Shown here: piece by piece, positions 27,040 to 34,689 of the stretch | Layout of the letters: the number at the start of each line of letters is the position of its first letter | Position numbering within the stretch: position 1 is the first letter of the stretch | Assembly (NCBI RefSeq): GCF_000332645.1 | Contig: NZ_AMXN01000002.1 | Location: forward strand, 1 to 64,000 | DNA from: Bacillus inaquosorum KCTC 13429 | GTDB taxonomy: Bacteria > Bacillota > Bacilli > Bacillales > Bacillaceae | Direction of reading: 5' to 3' | DNA: 64,000 nt | Position numbers and translations under genes: made by a program | The notes under the pieces: generated by a model | What the model saw: only the letters and a program-made list of their open reading frames with translations | Database searches by the model: none | What the model was told of the DNA's origin: nothing

Positions 27040-27162
27040 GTGAAAGTGCACCGTATGGCAAAAGGTGTTATCTTAGTCGGAAAAGCATGGGAGATTCGGG
27101 CGAAGTTAAAGGAGTACGGACGCACATTCCAATATGTGAAAGATTGGGTCTCTAAGCCGTAA
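27040..27162 (+). CDS. mciZ: Mother-cell inhibitor of FtsZ, MciZ
   Basis: This 40-codon gene starts with GTG after AAAAGGGGG. The peptide reads VKVHRMAKGVILVGKAWEIR in its first half and ends KDWVSKP. I recognise it as MciZ, which binds the C-terminal side of FtsZ and caps filaments, blocking Z-rings in the mother cell during sporulation. It lies in the 74-base-plus gap divergent from nudF. CATACATT at 27002-27009 matches a sigma-E -10 box, fitting mother-cell expression, though its -35 is unclear. Confidence 0.9.
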   Translation: MKVHRMAKGVILVGKAWEIRAKLKEYGRTFQYVKDWVSKP

Positions 27163-27225
27163 AAGTTGAAACTTAAGCTCCTTTATATTACGGTCAATAC
27201 AAAGCCTAAAAAAAGGAGTGTGCAC

Positions 27226-28146
27226 ATGAGAAAGCGCAAACTGGGTACATCTGATTTAGAAATAAGCGAAGTCGGACTCGGCTGTATGTCTCTTGGAACT
27301 GACAAAAACAAAGCTTTGTCCATTCTGGATGAAGCCATCGAGCTTGGGATCAACTATTTGGACACAGCAGATTTGTATGATCGCGGACGCAACGAAGAAA
27401 TCGTCGGTGATGCGATCCAAAACAGACGCCAGGATATTATTTTGGCAACGAAAGCGGGAAACCGCTGGAATGACGAAAGCGAAGGTTGGTATTGGGACGC
27501 TTCAAAAGTTTACATAAAAGAAGCAGTAAAAAAGAGCCTTACGCGGCTGAAAACGGATTATATCGACCTTTATCAGCTTCACGGCGGCACGATAGAGGAC
27601 AACATTGACGAAACAATTGAAGCGTTTGAGGAATTAAAACAAGAAGGCGTGATCCGTTACTACGGCATTTCTTCTATCCGCCCGAATGTGATCAAAGAAT
27701 ATGTAAAAAAATCAAACATCGTCAGTATTATGATGCAATACAGCCTGTTTGACAGACGCCCTGAGGAATGGCTTTCGCTTTTAGAGGAACATCAAATCAG
27801 CGTTGTCGCCAGAGGTCCAGTTGCCAAAGGGCTCTTAACTGAAAAACCGCTTGAACAAGCGGCGGACAGCATCAAACAAAAGGGATACCTGTCCTATTCG
27901 TTTGAGGAATTAACACATGCCCGCAAGGCGATGGAGAATGTTGCTCCCGATCTTTCCATGACAGAAAAATCACTGCAGTATCTATTAGCACAGCCGGCTG
28001 TCGCCTCAGTAATTACAGGCGCCAGTAAGATTGAGCAGTTACGGGAAAACGTTCAGGCTGCAAACGCACGGCGTTTAAGCGAAGAGGAAATCAAAGCGCT
28101 CCAATCTCATACGAAACAAGACGTTTACGAAGCGCACCGCTCATAA
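27226..28146 (+). CDS. yqkF: Aldo-keto reductase YqkF
   Basis: This 306-residue NADPH-dependent reductase is of the aldo-keto reductase superfamily; its substrate is unknown. The catalytic tetrad is visible: Asp in DTADLYDRGRNEE (with Tyr in the same segment), Lys in LATKAGNRW and His in LYQLHGGTIEDN. The phosphate-binding end is VASVITGASKIEQLREN. The start is ATG 27226 with AAGGAGTG; an upstream 20-codon extension runs through the intergenic region. It ends at a terminator shared with yqkE. Confidence 0.9.
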   Translation: MRKRKLGTSDLEISEVGLGCMSLGTDKNKALSILDEAIELGINYLDTADLYDRGRNEEIVGDAIQNRRQDIILATKAGNRWNDESEGWYWDASKVYIKEAVKKSLTRLKTDYIDLYQLHGGTIEDNIDETIEAFEELKQEGVIRYYGISSIRPNVIKEYVKKSNIVSIMMQYSLFDRRPEEWLSLLEEHQISVVARGPVAKGLLTEKPLEQAADSIKQKGYLSYSFEELTHARKAMENVAPDLSMTEKSLQYLLAQPAVASVITGASKIEQLRENVQAANARRLSEEEIKALQSHTKQDVYEAHRS

Positions 28147-28149
28147 CAG

Positions 28150-28182
28150 AAAAACCAGCACCCTGTATGGGTGCTGGTTTAT
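28150..28182. terminator. Bidirectional terminator between yqkF and yqkE
   Basis: AAAAACCAGCACCC and GGGTGCTGGTTT pair around TGTAT. The yqkE stop codon falls in the T-rich tail. Confidence 0.85.
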
Positions 28183-28403
28183 TTATATTGATGCCAATCC
28201 ATTTGGCTTTCATTAAGGAGTTCTTCAAAGCTTTTGTTTTTTTCGATCTCTTTTTTCTTTCTGATCTGTTCTGCTTTTTCTCTTTCCTGCCTCTTTTCAT
28301 CCTCTTCCTTCAATTGGCTCTTCATCTCCATAAGTTTTGCTTTGATGTCGGATTGAAGGTCGTCTTTTAACTGGTGTTTGTCAGCGGATTTTTGTTTTTT
28401 CAT
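28179..28403 (-). CDS. yqkE: Charged coiled-coil protein YqkE
   Basis: This 74-residue hydrophilic protein is almost wholly Lys, Glu, Gln and Asp in a heptad-like pattern (SQLKEEDEKRQEREKAEQIR), so it is probably one long helix, ending QMDWHQYK. Its function is unknown. The start at 28403 has GGGGG upstream; a much longer frame upstream is unsupported and would enter the yqkD promoter region. Identification is by position and memory of the sequence. Confidence 0.8.
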   Translation of the reverse strand: MKKQKSADKHQLKDDLQSDIKAKLMEMKSQLKEEDEKRQEREKAEQIRKKKEIEKNKSFEELLNESQMDWHQYK

Positions 28404-28566
28404 GTACGCTTCCCCCGTGTTTTGTTTTGAGGCCAGTTTATCACGGAGCATACAGACTGAACAAGCGGACTCTCTTCTGAAAACTTTTTTGATCAGCACA
28501 GCACTATTTAGGTATAATGATTTCAAATATAAATTTCCTGTATTTAGTTGAAAGGTGCTGTGACTT

Positions 28567-29484
28567 TTGAAGAAAATCCTTTTGGCCATTGGCGCTCTCT
28601 TAACCGCTGTTATTGCAATCGGAGTTGTTTTTTCAAATATAATTCTGTTTATCAGGAAAAAGACAGATGAAGACATTATCAAAAGAGAGACAGACGACGG
28701 ACATGATGTGTTTGAATCATTTGAACGAATGGAGAAAACCGCTTTTGTGATACCATCCGCTTACGGGTATGATATAAAAGGATACCATGTCGCACCGCAT
28801 GACACACCAAACACCATCATCATCTGTCACGGGGTGACGATGAATGTGCTGAATTCTCTTAAATATATGCATTTATTTCTTGATCTTGGCTGGAATGTGA
28901 TTGTTTATGACCATCGCCGGCACGGACAAAGCGGCGGAAAGACGACTAGCTACGGGTTTTATGAAAAGGATGATCTCAGCGAGGTTGTCAGCTGGGTCAA
29001 GAACAAAACAGATCATCGCGGATTGATCGGAATTCACGGCGAATCAATGGGAGCTGCGACTGCCCTGCTTTACGCTGGTGAACACTGTGATGATGGCGCT
29101 GATTTTTATATTGCCGATTGCCCATTCGCACGTTTTGATGAACAGCTTGCCTATCGGCTGAAAGCGGAATACAGGCTCCCGGCTTGGCCGCTGCTCCCCA
29201 TCACCGACTTCTTTTTAAAGCTGAGGGGGGGCTATCGCGCACGCGAAGTTTCTCCGCTTGCTGTCATTGATAAAATTGAAAAACCGGTCCTCTTTATTCA
29301 CAGTAAGGATGATGACTATATTCCGGTTTCTTCAACCGAACGGTTGTATGAAAAGAAACCCGGACTGAAGACGCTGTATATTGCCGAGAACGGTGAACAC
29401 GCCATGTCGTATACAAAAAACCGGGACACATACCGAAAAACGGTGAAGGAGTTTTTAGATAAAATGAAAGATTCAACAGAATAA
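28567..29484 (+). CDS. yqkD: Alpha/beta hydrolase YqkD
   Basis: This 305-residue protein has an N-terminal membrane segment (about 3-28) and an extracytoplasmic alpha/beta-hydrolase domain. The nucleophile is Ser in IHGESMGAAT (GxSxG). The catalytic acid is probably in HSKDDDYIPV, and the His in ENGEHAMSY. HGVTMNVLNS forms the oxyanion region. The start is TTG 28567 with AAAGGTG upstream. The substrate is unknown; a membrane-bound esterase or lipase-like activity is inferred. It stands alone. Confidence 0.87.
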   Translation: MKKILLAIGALLTAVIAIGVVFSNIILFIRKKTDEDIIKRETDDGHDVFESFERMEKTAFVIPSAYGYDIKGYHVAPHDTPNTIIICHGVTMNVLNSLKYMHLFLDLGWNVIVYDHRRHGQSGGKTTSYGFYEKDDLSEVVSWVKNKTDHRGLIGIHGESMGAATALLYAGEHCDDGADFYIADCPFARFDEQLAYRLKAEYRLPAWPLLPITDFFLKLRGGYRAREVSPLAVIDKIEKPVLFIHSKDDDYIPVSSTERLYEKKPGLKTLYIAENGEHAMSYTKNRDTYRKTVKEFLDKMKDSTE

Positions 29485-29520
29485 AAAAGCGAAAGGCCCC
29501 TTCGGCTCTTTCGCTTTTTC
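29483..29520. terminator. Bidirectional terminator between yqkD and yqkC
   Basis: AAAAAAGCGAAAG and CTTTCGCTTTTTC form the stem with A and T tracts on both sides. Confidence 0.88.
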
Positions 29521-29524
29521 CATT

Positions 29525-29764
29525 TCATAAAACGTCGGTAATGCCATCCATATTTTCTCTGATCCATTCAATCGCAAGATCTATCGTTGTAAACTCCTGC
29601 GTTTCGAATGTCATTTCATCCTGCAATAGCCAAACATCTTTCTTGATGGATTCTGCTCCTCCGATTGACCAGTGGAGCAAGGTATAGGGATGGTTTTGAT
29701 TCAGGAAGGATACCCACGTTTTATTCTGTGCTGTGTTCTTCATTGACTTCAGCTTTTGTTCCAC
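29525..29764 (-). CDS. yqkC: Uncharacterised protein YqkC
   Basis: This 79-residue soluble protein of unknown function contains [20 protein letters not shown] in its first half and ends [20 protein letters not shown]. No known catalytic motif is visible. It is the last gene of the run yqjY-yqjZ-yqkA-yqkB-yqkC, 13 bases after yqkB, so it is probably co-transcribed with them. Confidence 0.82.
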   Translation of the reverse strand: MEQKLKSMKNTAQNKTWVSFLNQNHPYTLLHWSIGGAESIKKDVWLLQDEMTFETQEFTTIDLAIEWIRENMDGITDVL

Positions 29765-29777
29765 GTTTCGTGTCTCC

Positions 29778-30101
29778 CTACTTTACTAATATGCTCATTC
29801 TGGGGCTGAGCATTTCAGCCGGGCTTTTCAGCGCCAGCGTTTTGGCTTTTTCATTGTAATCGATCGTCATTTGATCGTCAAAAAACACTTTTTGCGACGA
29901 TTGGATATAAAGCGGGATGCCGTTCGTTTCCAGCTGCTCGCACTGTCCTGTTAATTCTTCTGCCAGCCAGATTGTCGGTACACCGCTTACCGCGCAGCCG
30001 CATCCTTCTGCATCGTAACGAAGCTGGGCTTTTTTTCCCGGGTTGGCGTCAAACGCCTGCTGCAGTGCCTGTTTTGCTGCATCTGTCACATGTATGTTCA
30101 T
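29778..30101 (-). CDS. yqkB: HesB/IscA-like protein YqkB
   Basis: This 107-residue single-domain protein is of the HesB/YadR/YfhF (A-type iron-sulfur carrier-like) family. The only cysteine pair of note is in [10 protein letters not shown], with one further Cys in TGQCEQLE; the C-terminal CxC motif of true IscA/SufA proteins is absent. A role in iron-sulfur assembly is therefore not certain. Its start overlaps the yqkA stop. Confidence 0.85.
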   Translation of the reverse strand: MNIHVTDAAKQALQQAFDANPGKKAQLRYDAEGCGCAVSGVPTIWLAEELTGQCEQLETNGIPLYIQSSQKVFFDDQMTIDYNEKAKTLALKSPAEMLSPRMSILVK

Positions 30102-31129
30102 AAGGTGAGACCCCCGTTTTCATCATTTTCGCTATTGTAGCATACAACGCTTCCATTCGCATTGTTTCTGCCCTCTTTCCAGCGCTTCGCATTTTCTTCT
30201 GCAGTCTTGATCCAATCATCTTTCCCTTGTATGTACTGATGGATGCTGTTCGGATGCTGGGCCGCCAGCCGTTTTTTGAGAACGGCGTATTCTTTCGCTA
30301 CTTCTGGATGAGCCCGGAGATAATCTCTGAATAACAGATGCCTTTTTATTGCAGGATTCCCTTTTTCGTACATATGGACATGATGAGTGCGTTTATTTCC
30401 GCCCTTTTGGAAATAACGCCTCCCAGCTATGCCGTTTTCTCCTTTCGGTGTATAGCCGATTGACTTCATTTGTGTATCATATTGGCTCACAGCTTCAATG
30501 CTTCTGACTTCAATTAACATATCAATGATTGGCTTTGCCGCCATATCCGGTATCGATGTGCTTCCGATATGATGAACAGCAATGATCTCCGGTCCGAACA
30601 CAAGCTTCAGCCGCTCCTTTTCTTCACTGAAAAGTTCCGCCCATTTTTCATTGTAGTGAATGACTTTAACATTTCTTTTCGGATACAAATAAAAGACAGA
30701 CAGCAAAAGACCCTCCGTCGCTTTCACAGTTTCGACCTTCTGAAATCCCGCCTGTGTATAGAGCGACACGGCTGGTTTATTTTTCTCGGCTGTGACTACC
30801 TCGATTTTCTCAGCGTCTTCGTTTTGAGCAATGACAAATTGCAGAAGTGCTCGTCCAATCCCTTTTCTGAAACCGTCGGGATGCACAACAAGCCTGCAAA
30901 TCGTTAGATGATGCATGTTTTTCTCATATGAAATGACACCGATCAGTCTGCCGTCTTTCCGATATCCCGCAAACTGTTCATGAGATGCTTGAATATCCTT
31001 TGCCTTCTCTTGTAAGGCGGGAATACCGTCAAAACCGATTAGCTCTGCTTCTTTTATGTAGGCGGGCTGCTGTACGGCAATAATCTCACGCGCTGTGATG
31101 TCTTCCTTATGCTGAAGAAATTCAATCAT
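30098..31129 (-). CDS. yqkA: Fusion of GNAT acetyltransferase and GrpB (UPF0157) domains, YqkA
   Basis: The 343-residue protein joins two domains. Residues about 1-150 form a GNAT acetyltransferase, with the acetyl-CoA loop RLVVHPDGFRKGIGRALLQF. Residues about 155-320 form a GrpB/UPF0157 domain of the nucleotidyltransferase fold, with HHIGSTSIPDMAAKPIIDML. The substrate is unknown. The start is ATG 31129 with AGGAG upstream, overlapping the yqjZ stop; a longer frame upstream lies inside yqjZ. The fusion suggests that both parts act on one small molecule. Confidence 0.88.
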   Translation of the reverse strand: MIEFLQHKEDITAREIIAVQQPAYIKEAELIGFDGIPALQEKAKDIQASHEQFAGYRKDGRLIGVISYEKNMHHLTICRLVVHPDGFRKGIGRALLQFVIAQNEDAEKIEVVTAEKNKPAVSLYTQAGFQKVETVKATEGLLLSVFYLYPKRNVKVIHYNEKWAELFSEEKERLKLVFGPEIIAVHHIGSTSIPDMAAKPIIDMLIEVRSIEAVSQYDTQMKSIGYTPKGENGIAGRRYFQKGGNKRTHHVHMYEKGNPAIKRHLLFRDYLRAHPEVAKEYAVLKKRLAAQHPNSIHQYIQGKDDWIKTAEENAKRWKEGRNNANGSVVCYNSENDENGGLTL

Positions 31130-31464
31130 TCGTGATCTCCTGAAAACAGCCGCTGCCTCTCGACTTTTGTGACGCGGACTGCATACGACTCGTACCAAAC
31201 GCTTTTTCCTTTTTCTTTTGCCGCTTGATGTTCAGTGTGATGCTTCCAGTGGTTAATTGCATTCATACTGTCCCAGTAGGAAACCGTTATGCCTCTTCCA
31301 TCCGCTTCACGAACGCTTTCGACGCCTAAAAATCCGGGCTGACCCGCCGCAAGTGATACCATCCGTTCCGCTGTTTCTCCATATCCTGTATCATTTTCAC
31401 TTTTGACAGAAGAAAAAATGACCGCATAGTAAGGAGGCTCAGGTGTTTTTGATAAAAAATCCAT
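31126..31464 (-). CDS. yqjZ: Antibiotic-biosynthesis-monooxygenase (ABM) domain protein YqjZ
   Basis: This 112-residue protein has one ABM/ferredoxin-like fold, seen in PPYYAVIFSSVKSEN, GFLGVESVREADGRGITVSY and the W/H-rich helix INHWKHHTEHQ. Such domains occur in heme-degrading monooxygenases and in proteins of unknown function. The start is ATG 31464 with GGGGG upstream; a second ATG one codon earlier is also possible. It lies between two acetyltransferase genes. Confidence 0.85.
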   Translation of the reverse strand: MDFLSKTPEPPYYAVIFSSVKSENDTGYGETAERMVSLAAGQPGFLGVESVREADGRGITVSYWDSMNAINHWKHHTEHQAAKEKGKSVWYESYAVRVTKVERQRLFSGDHE

Positions 31465-31477
31465 CATATTTCCCCCT

Positions 31478-31948
31478 TCATATGTTTTTGACAAACAGTA
31501 CCCTGTCTTGGCCCGGGCCATCGTAGTTTGCAAACACTGAGATGCCATTTACCGTTTTGGTGCCCTTTTTAATGTCAAAACCCAATTTTGTGTGATACGC
31601 GATTGATACCTTATTCACCGGTGAAGTGACGCACTTTACCCGGGTGCAGCCTCTTTGTTTTACTGTTTCAATAAATACATCGTATAATTGTTTACCAATT
31701 TGCATTTTTCTGAAATCCGGATGCACACCGGAAAAATGGATGTATGCCGTTCCAGGGTCCGATTGCGATTGAAATCCGATTAAAAATCCGGTCATGCTGT
31801 TATGTTCAGATGTGATAAAGCTTGTGTCTTGAAAATGCTCAAAAAATAATCTCGGCAATTTTTCTTTCAGCTGTCTGCCGCCCCACCATTCATTCATTAC
31901 AGACGTTACCATTTCATAATCTGAAGACGTGATTGTTCGAATATCCAT
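31478..31948 (-). CDS. yqjY: GNAT acetyltransferase YqjY
   Basis: This 156-residue protein has a single GNAT domain with the acetyl-CoA binding motif [17 protein letters not shown] and the following [19 protein letters not shown], typical of N-acetyltransferases. The substrate is unknown. A good sigma-A promoter lies 64 bases upstream, so it may be expressed apart from polY2-yqjX. Confidence 0.87.
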   Translation of the reverse strand: MDIRTITSSDYEMVTSVMNEWWGGRQLKEKLPRLFFEHFQDTSFITSEHNSMTGFLIGFQSQSDPGTAYIHFSGVHPDFRKMQIGKQLYDVFIETVKQRGCTRVKCVTSPVNKVSIAYHTKLGFDIKKGTKTVNGISVFANYDGPGQDRVLFVKNI

Positions 31949-32011
31949 TACGATTTGATCTCCCTCCGTCTGGCAAAACGAATGTCAGCTCTTTTTTCTC
32001 ACAATATAAAA

Positions 32012-32040
32012 ATTATATTTTGCCTGACTGGAATTGTAAA
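32012..32040 (-). promoter_or_regulatory. Sigma-A type promoter before yqjY
   Basis: Minus strand: TTTACA (32040-32035), 17 bases, TATAAT (32017-32012). It lies in the 190-base gap between yqjX and yqjY. Confidence 0.65.
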
Positions 32041-32138
32041 TGCCTTCTTTCCTGTATCATACGTTTCCAGACTGCCGAGGGAACAATGTTTGATATTTTT
32101 ACACATATTTCTCCCCCCCAGTGCAGGAGGGAGAGACT

Positions 32139-32477
32139 TCACAGCACAATATCAAGCACTTGATCAAGCTTCAGCTTATACAGCTGATCCTCGTCTCCTT
32201 TTATCCATACTGTTTTTTCAAACTCTTCATACCGGCAGATTTTTCCGGTACAGCGGACAATTTCACCGTCCTGAAAGCAGCTGACAGTGATATCCTGAGC
32301 AAACTCCATCGCGGCGCAAAGCGTTTGATTCATCTCCTCCAGCTTATCAGGATCAAGGATCGGCTTTGGCAGCTTCTGTTTATGGCGCTTTCTCTCAAGC
32401 AGGCTTTGTTTATGTTCCGGCAGAAACATCCTGCTTCCTTCCCACAGCAGGTTGCCTCTTTTTAAATGGTCGTTCAT
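32139..32477 (-). CDS. yqjX: YolD-like protein YqjX
   Basis: This 112-residue protein is of the YolD-like family, whose members are regularly encoded directly after Y-family DNA polymerases in Bacillus and its phages (uvrX-yolD). Family features seen are the basic N-terminus RGNLLWEGSRMFLPEH and the C-terminal beta region KICRYEEFEKTVWIKGDEDQ. It probably assists or controls PolY2. Its start overlaps the polY2 stop by four bases. Confidence 0.87.
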   Translation of the reverse strand: MNDHLKRGNLLWEGSRMFLPEHKQSLLERKRHKQKLPKPILDPDKLEEMNQTLCAAMEFAQDITVSCFQDGEIVRCTGKICRYEEFEKTVWIKGDEDQLYKLKLDQVLDIVL

Positions 32478-33709
32478 TTATAGTGACCTCCTATTTTAGC
32501 CGCACGTTCAAATGCCTGGCCTGCCGCTGTCAGTGACGCCGCCCGGATGATGGCTGTGTCGCCGAACCGGTTCTTAATGCCGTCCATCACATAGCCGAGG
32601 CTCATTTTCTTTGCATAATCCTGAAATAAATTGAGCTGCCATATGTCATCAGATGAGAGCTGAGACAGATTGACCCCGAGGCGGCGGACAGGCTTCCCGT
32701 CCCAAAACGTAAGAAACAGCCGGCATACAGCCTCATATACATCCTGCGTAGAATTAGTTGGCTCCGCCAGCTTCACTTGCCGGTTGAAGCCCGTCGGCCA
32801 ATCAAAATCAGCCCCCCGGCAGCTCACTGACACCGTCTGCCCCATTACTCCGGCGTTTCGGCTTCGCCTGCACACTTCTTCACTCAGCTCCAGCAACACG
32901 ACTTTGATTTCTTTGTCAAAGTGTTCGTAGTCTTTTGGGAGAGTCATTCCATGGCCAATCGCCTTTTGCCCGTCCAGAGATGAAGTTGATACAGGGGAAT
33001 AGTCGATCCCGTTCGCCGTCATCCACAGCACGTGGCCGTTAATGCCCCATTTCTTTTTTAAAAGATCGAGCGGAAAAGCCGCGAGCCCGCCGATCGTACT
33101 GATGCCCATTCGGTTTAAATGATGCTTCATGCGGCTCCCGACGCCAAACATGCTGCCCACCGGAAGCGGCCACATATCAGTTTTCATATTTTCTTTCGTT
33201 AAGGTAAAAATACCGTTCTTATTCTTTTTGGCAAAATTGTCGCACGCGATTTTGGCTAGCGCTTTGTTAGGACCGATTCCGACCCGCGCATAAATGCCGA
33301 TCTCCCGCATGATTCTGCCCTGAATGCTTGTCGCGATCTCCTCCGGCGTCCCAAACAGCTTCTGGCTGCCTGTAATGTCCATGAATTGTTCATCGATGGA
33401 ATACGGCTCCACAAGGTCTGTATATTCCTCTAAAATGGCCGTGATTTGCAGTGATACATCAATGTACCGCTGCATACGGGGCCGGAGCACAACAGCTTCA
33501 GGGCACTTTTCCTGCGCCTCCCACAGCCGCGAAGCATTCGCCACACCCTTTTGTTTCGCCAGCGGGCAGGCAGCCAATACGACTCCGCCCCTTCTTTCAG
33601 GATCACCCGAAACAATGACGGGCCTATTTTTCAAATGTGGATTTTCCGCTTTCTCTACAGATGCATAAAACGATTGCATGTCAACGAGAAAAATCACTTT
33701 TCCTTTCAT
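32474..33709 (-). CDS. polY2: Y-family DNA polymerase PolY2 (YqjW)
   Basis: PolY2 is a damage-inducible translesion DNA polymerase of the UmuC/DinB superfamily. The 411-residue protein has the palm motif FLVDMQSFYASVEKAE (metal Asp), the second acidic site EPYSIDEQFMD, helix-hairpin-helix fingers around GVGSRMKHHLNRMGI and the C-terminal little-finger domain. The start is placed at ATG 33709 with GAGGTG six bases upstream; the ATG one codon earlier is closer to that site. Two LexA boxes upstream fit SOS control. YqjX follows. Confidence 0.93.
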   Translation of the reverse strand: MKGKVIFLVDMQSFYASVEKAENPHLKNRPVIVSGDPERRGGVVLAACPLAKQKGVANASRLWEAQEKCPEAVVLRPRMQRYIDVSLQITAILEEYTDLVEPYSIDEQFMDITGSQKLFGTPEEIATSIQGRIMREIGIYARVGIGPNKALAKIACDNFAKKNKNGIFTLTKENMKTDMWPLPVGSMFGVGSRMKHHLNRMGISTIGGLAAFPLDLLKKKWGINGHVLWMTANGIDYSPVSTSSLDGQKAIGHGMTLPKDYEHFDKEIKVVLLELSEEVCRRSRNAGVMGQTVSVSCRGADFDWPTGFNRQVKLAEPTNSTQDVYEAVCRLFLTFWDGKPVRRLGVNLSQLSSDDIWQLNLFQDYAKKMSLGYVMDGIKNRFGDTAIIRAASLTAAGQAFERAAKIGGHYK

Positions 33710-33727
33710 CATACACACCTCTAAAAA

Positions 33728-33741
33728 AGAACTTATGTTCG
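33728..33741. promoter_or_regulatory. LexA (DinR) box 1 between polY2 and yqzH
   Basis: AGAACTTATGTTCG matches the Bacillus consensus CGAACNNNNGTTCG except for the first base. It lies 19 bases before the polY2 start. Confidence 0.7.
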
Positions 33742-33757
33742 CTTTTTCTATTATATG

Positions 33758-33771
33758 CGAAAATATGTTCG
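33758..33771. promoter_or_regulatory. LexA (DinR) box 2 between polY2 and yqzH
   Basis: CGAAAATATGTTCG matches the LexA consensus except for one base (A for C). It is exactly 30 bases from box 1, about three helical turns, and overlaps the -10 region (TATAAT) of polY2. Confidence 0.65.
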
Positions 33772-33880
33772 TTTTATACTGGTAAATGATTCTTGTCTGA
33801 CAGAAAATATGATCCAAGGGTGTGAGAGAAGAAAAACATTTAGTAGAATAAAAGCGAAGCATAAAGATAGGAGAGTCATA

Positions 33881-34087
33881 ATGGAGAAATTTGTTGAAAA
33901 AATGATGGGGCAGGCACTGCGTCAATACGGCAGAAATGTTGCCATAGATCCGTTAAGCCCGTACGAAAAACAAAGCCTGAAAGCCGCCTTAGAAGAGAGA
34001 CGGAATGAAGAACCCGATGAGGATCTGCATGCGCATATAGAAGATATCATTTATGACTATGTCACAAATCAAGGACTGTTCTCTTAA
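33881..34087 (+). CDS. yqzH: Small protein YqzH
   Basis: This 68-residue acidic protein of unknown function begins MEKFVEKMMGQALRQYGRN and has a helical Glu/Asp-rich second half (EEPDEDLHAHIEDIIYDYV). The start at ATG 33881 has AGGAG upstream; a frame extending back to 33755 runs through the LexA boxes and is not supported. It is divergent from polY2, and yqzH is remembered as an SOS gene in B. subtilis. Confidence 0.82.
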   Translation: MEKFVEKMMGQALRQYGRNVAIDPLSPYEKQSLKAALEERRNEEPDEDLHAHIEDIIYDYVTNQGLFS

Positions 34088-34127
34088 ACGCTGGTCAAAA
34101 GAAAACAGAGGCGCACAGCGCCCCAAT

Positions 34128-34586
34128 CAGACTGTCAGTTCTTTCAGCCGCTGATGCGGCTTCCCTTTGAAAACACCGCCGTGAAATAACAGGCTCAAGC
34201 GTGTCATACTGCAGAAGGGCTTGCAGAGAAAGAAAAGCAGGCTTTTCTCACGCTCCATAGATTGATATGGCCTGACAAATCCCCGGCGTAAAAATCACCC
34301 GAATGCTCCTCAAAATAAGGCCGCCGCTCCAGTTCGCGTAAATCTTGATCTCATGTCCGGCATCACTGAGCATTTCCGGAACTTGATCCACATCATGATA
34401 GGTTGACATCACTGCCTTTAATGTTTCAAACGGACCTCCGTATTCTTCCATGCCCTGCCGAATCGTTTTAAAATGTCTAGCATTCCAGCATCAATTAATA
34501 TTGTCCTTTTACCCCAGATAAGCGTCAGACATATCGTCATTTTCCTTCCGAATGCTTTAACCTCAATTTCAATGATGTCCACACAT
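34128..34586 (-). pseudogene. Metallo-beta-lactamase-fold hydrolase, broken by frameshifts and deletions
   Basis: Three minus-strand frames carry successive parts of one protein. First, 34586-34418 reads IEVKAFGRKMTICLTLIWGK then TILIDAG, the usual N-terminus of this fold. Second, 34451-34248 reads ETLKAVMSTYHDVDQVPEML (a damaged HxHxDH motif) and later FTPGICQAISIYG (for HTPGH..GHISIYG). Third, a frame ending at 34128 gives HGGVFKGKPHQRLKELTV, the typical C-terminus. About 460 bases remain where an intact gene would need about 700. This fills most of the gap between yqzH and yqjV. Confidence 0.75.
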
Positions 34587-34689
34587 GGTAAAATGTCAAT
34601 AACAAAATATTTTGAATTCTCTATTGGAGAAGGGAATTTTTTCATATATGATAGGAAAAGATTCTTACATACAGGAGAGAATACGATTT

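Noticed and set aside
28404..28682. 93-codon N-terminal extension of yqkE
   Set aside because: It crosses the divergent yqkD promoter and start; the ATG at 28403 has a ribosome site and gives the expected short protein.
32100..32135. Terminator between yqjX and yqjY (TCTCCC and GGGAGA arms)
   Set aside because: The stem is short and no T tract follows on the minus strand, so it was not listed as a terminator.
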